Part shown: in pieces, positions 61,101 to 64,000 of the stretch | How positions within the stretch are numbered: position 1 is the stretch's first letter | Layout of the letters: each line of letters starts with the position of its first letter | The notes under the pieces: model-generated | What the model was told of the DNA's origin: nothing | Seen by the model: the letters and a program-made list of their open reading frames with translations, nothing else | The model's database searches: none | Origin: Gorsachius magnificus | Lineage: Eukaryota > Chordata > Aves > Pelecaniformes > Ardeidae | Length of the DNA stretch: 64,000 nt | Assembly: GCA_034008185.1 (NCBI GenBank) | Contig: CM067082.1 | Span: 104,341,311-104,405,310 of the forward strand | Reading direction: 5' to 3' | Translations under genes and position numbers: made by a program

Positions 61101-61316
61101 AGTGCTTAGTATTAAAATCCTGTAGGCGCACCTTTCCACTCCTTAAAAAGCAACCAAAGCCAAACAAACAAACAAAAAAAAATACACCCCACTAATATCA
61201 GTTGGTTGCAATTACTTTCTAACCTCAAAATCTTACGAAAATGTAATGTATTTCAAGAATGTGTAGAAAATAGCTGTGCTATCGATCTGCTGGGATTTTT
61301 TAAACTAAGAAGTCAT

Positions 61317-61322
61317 AATAAA
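61317..61322 (+). promoter_or_regulatory. ITGA9: Possible proximal poly(A) signal (AATAAA)
   Basis: This is the first canonical hexamer after the stop codon. The downstream region (61340-61380) has modest T/G content. Use of this site would shorten the 3'UTR to about 3.2 kb and remove the CpG-dense block at 62270-62470. Confidence 0.3.
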
Positions 61323-62127
61323 TGTACTTGTATCAAAATCTAGAGACATGGTTACTTTGGAAATTGCTTCTAGGGCTCTGGAAGTTCCCGTCTGCCAGCT
61401 GCTTATTAGTTCCTTTGTGCTGTACCGCTTGTGCAGCAGAGCTGGGGGAAGTCATTGTACCGGTTCTCTCCAGTTAATCCATTTTGGGACAAAGTCATCA
61501 ATTGCGTTGGACAACTTCATTCATTGAAAGGTTTGCTGAACAGGCATTGTGGTGTTTTGGGGGTTTTTTTGCAGTGGGCTGACTGCACTGGCTCTAAGCT
61601 GTGCAGGTGGAAGCTTAGAAGTGGGGCAGTAACATTTTCAAATGCATCATCTGGCACCTGAGAGATCTTTGGTTTAAGCCCTGCAGCTTGCAGTGTGCAG
61701 AGTGTCGTCTTATGGATAGTACCCTTGAAGTTGCTTGTAGGTTAGGAAGAAAAGAATATTGGAAAAATACGATCAGGAAGAAAGGGGGGGGGAAGGGAAT
61801 TAAGGAAAAATTCACTTAACGCAGAGCCTATGCTGTTGCAACCTCATTTAATTTCCATCTTGACATCAAGAACATCACAGTCATTTCAGAGTTTTGGTGG
61901 CCCACAGCACAGGGATGAATTTCATTTCCTGAGAGCTGAAAGCATTTGCAACCTTCCACAGCATGTTTTGTGACCATTTCATTTGAAACCCAAGGGTCTG
62001 TGCTTGGAGGTGGATTTCCATCAGTTCACCCCAAGCAACAGCAGGGTTAGTGTACTCTGAGGCTGTCACTGGTATGGTCTGTTACTTGGCCCTTGCAGCT
62101 AACAAAAATACTAGTTACATTTTTCTG

Positions 62128-62133
62128 AATAAA
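62128..62133 (+). promoter_or_regulatory. ITGA9: Possible alternative poly(A) signal (AATAAA)
   Basis: This AATAAA is followed within 10 bases by a T-rich stretch (CTAGTTTTTAATTTGCTC). A T-rich element this close is not ideal, but the site cannot be excluded. Confidence 0.25.
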
Positions 62134-62939
62134 CCTAGTTTTTAATTTGCTCAGTTAGAATGAGGAAGTTGGCAAACTGTAGAAAATACTGGAGCAGCCT
62201 CTGAACTGTAGCCACATCACAAATCACTTGGATTACTTGAGAGAGAAACTGTGCTTGATGTGAACCCGAGTCTGTAAACCGCTTAAGCAATCCTTTCATA
62301 TCAAAGCGGCAAAGTCTGTTGCAATGCCGAGCGTGCCAGTGAGGACAGCCCTCTCTGCCTTGATACGTGAATGGGAAGGACCCTGCGTACAAGTCAGTGA
62401 TGTGCAGGTAACTCGGCTTGCTGAAAGTAACAGTTGCGCAAAGATTGCGTTTGGCAATATTTGGCTTCGACTTTCTTGAATGTCTTCTGTTTATGGGCAC
62501 ATTTTGGAGTCTTGCACAAGTTTCAAGCGTAGTATCCATGTGGTGTGGGAATATATAATATTGCTTTCACTAAAGGGAGTCATGGACCTAATTTCTACCT
62601 TTGTCCAAGTTCATCCACTTGCTAGGGTTTCTTGGACATAGATGAAAGTAGGATTTGGTTCATTTATTGTACATTGATTAAACTGGCGAAGACTATAATT
62701 GTTTTGAAGAATGGTTTGCATATGCGTAGTAGGGTACCTGCACCATTGTCACTCCTTTTTCTTAGATTATCATGCCTTATGTATTGTAAAATTGTATGTT
62801 TCTTTTTGTGAACTTGTGGTTGGAAGAATGTGTTCACTCCTATTGATGTCACCTGTATTTAGAAATTCGTGTTCACCTGTATTCTAATTCACTTGCACTG
62901 TTTTGGAAATGTCAGGTTTACAAAAATACAACTTTTTGA

Positions 62940-62945
62940 AATAAA
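62940..62945 (+). promoter_or_regulatory. ITGA9: Likely main poly(A) signal of ITGA9 (AATAAA)
   Basis: This AATAAA sits upstream of CA-containing sequence (TGCAAAA at about 62953) and a T/GT-rich downstream tract (62978-63000), and TGTA motifs occur upstream around 62780-62800. That layout fits a cleavage site near 62955-62960. Choosing it over the other hexamers is my inference. Confidence 0.5.
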
Positions 62946-62958
62946 AAGTGGCTGCAAA

Positions 62959-64000
62959 ATTATCCTAATAATATCATTTTTGTCCCTTATTGTCCTTGTC
63001 CAGCTCAGGTATTTTTCCATTAATCGGGTAAGACATTTTCTCATGTACGTTTGAATTAAATGGTATGTGCATGTGTTTATCTGCGTGTGGATAATGGACA
63101 TCTTTTATCATAATCCTATGACTTGTATAAAATCAGGCTATTTGGAGACTAGGAGTATAACTAGCTTGACTACAATATTGTAAAATCATGGAAATAAGAA
63201 CAGTGGGAATTACTTACATTTCAACAGCATTGCTCTATCAACATCAAATAAAACCCCACTTGGTGGTGATACTGCCCTATGATAAGAGTGTCAACCTGTA
63301 TAACTTGAGTTCTGTTTCAACCTGTATGAATTTGGATGAAAGTCAAATTATTCAGCTTCAGGTATTTTTTTCTGCAAGGATTTATATTCCATGAGTAGCT
63401 AAAGAATACATTTGAAAGATTTTGTTCAACTCCATACACCCCCATGCTTACTTTGTCAAAGGGAGTAGAAGCTGGATAGAGGCAGTAAAAAAAAAGCTGG
63501 TTGATTTCTATGGCTGTGGTGTACCTCTTTGTATTTCTAATACCTGTCAGAGGCCCCATCAAAGTTTTCTTATTATTATGAGGATGGGTGAAACCTCTGT
63601 GGTAAAATATGAACTGACCTGAACCTTCATTCTGAAACAAAACTGAAAAACTGAACCTGAAATTCCAGGCTCTCCCTTTCCTCATCTTTGGCTCTGTTCT
63701 CTGCATTTTGTGGAGACCCTCTGTGTAAGTGTTTAAATGTTCTCCAGCCATATGGAAACAGTCTGCTTCCTCTGTGTTAGGCTGTCAGCTAAATATCTAA
63801 CAAGAGGCTGGACAGAGTTAGGACCTAACCTGTGACTCAGAGTGTGTTTGTGCTGGTGGAAGACCACAGCTTTATGTACCACAAAGCCAAAGGCATTAGG
63901 AGAGCTCCAGGTGAATGTGGGTCCTGGCATGTAGGTAGCACCCATCAAAGTGAAAAGAAATGTTCTCAGTCAGGAAAGCTTTCTTCAGGGGAAAGAAAAC
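62959..64000. other. Intergenic or distal 3'UTR flank
   Basis: No exon, RNA gene or named repeat was seen. A further AATAAA at 63247-63252 leaves open that the ITGA9 transcript extends this far. A 144-codon minus-strand frame (63317-63751) has no recognisable product. In mammals and, as I recall, in chicken the next gene is CTDSPL, but none of it is visible here. Confidence 0.6.

Larger units (their letters stand above)
58168..62958 (+). other. ITGA9: Inferred ITGA9 3' untranslated region
   Basis: After the TGA the sequence is AT-rich and has no splice site I trust. No AATAAA occurs until 61317, so the mRNA probably has a long 3'UTR, in line with the multi-kilobase 3'UTR I recall for mammalian ITGA9. 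AATAAA hexamers are at 61317-61322, 62128-62133, 62940-62945 and 63247-63252. The first few hundred bases hold AU-rich runs (58480-58640) that could affect stability. An A-run lies at about 59092-59105. The end chosen here follows the best signal; the true end could be at any of the four. Confidence 0.6.

Noticed and set aside
63317..63751. 144-codon minus-strand frame downstream of ITGA9
   Set aside because: No recognised product and nothing that fits the neighbouring gene expected in this region.
1..64000. Endogenous virus, CRISPR array, operon or defence system
   Set aside because: No retroviral gag, pol or env wording, no LTR pair, no spaced direct repeats, and no packed coding regions; the whole window fits one vertebrate gene and its introns.

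Overview
This window is vertebrate nuclear DNA, almost certainly from a bird. It has long introns with GT-AG splice sites, and fragments of the CR1 LINE with their typical 3' end wording, plus a few old MIR-like SINEs. CR1 is also found in crocodilians and turtles, so 'bird' is an inference; the exact species cannot be told. There is no sign of bacterial operons, CRISPR, rRNA or an intact virus.

Only one protein-coding gene is well supported: the 3' part of the integrin alpha-9 gene (ITGA9) on the + strand. I could place ten consecutive exons by reading frame, splice sites and protein identity: 3944-4030, 5458-5537, 8856-8945, 11670-11778, 14520-14627, 30711-30836, 31421-31540, 33446-33547, 41621-41740 and 58069-58167 (stop TGA at 58165-58167). 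Joined, they encode 346 residues without an internal stop: the distal calf domains of the ectodomain, the single transmembrane helix, and a 32-residue cytoplasmic tail ending in QKNQ. The 5' two thirds of the gene (propeller, thigh, start of calf-1) lie upstream of the window. A 3'UTR of about 4.8 kb is inferred, ending near a good poly(A) signal at 62940-62945.

Everything else is intron or flank. Two introns of about 16 kb (14628-30710 and 41741-58068) make up half of the window. Recognisable inserts are a CR1 copy on the minus strand (31590-31911), a longer CR1 copy on the plus strand (53504-54148), two short CR1 3' ends (about 5690 and 41905), four MIR-like SINE fragments and several simple repeats. 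Many open frames exist, but nearly all look like chance.

No undescribed multi-gene system is visible. The leads I consider worth testing are: an unpaired extra cysteine in calf-2; an in-frame, splice-ready 202-codon open frame that could act as an alternative last exon (23880-24485); a 284-codon antisense ORF with a strong Kozak start (37037-37891); opposed CR1 copies flanking two exons that could favour a circular RNA; a symmetric exon carrying the membrane anchor; and several CpG-dense patches inside introns and the 3'UTR.
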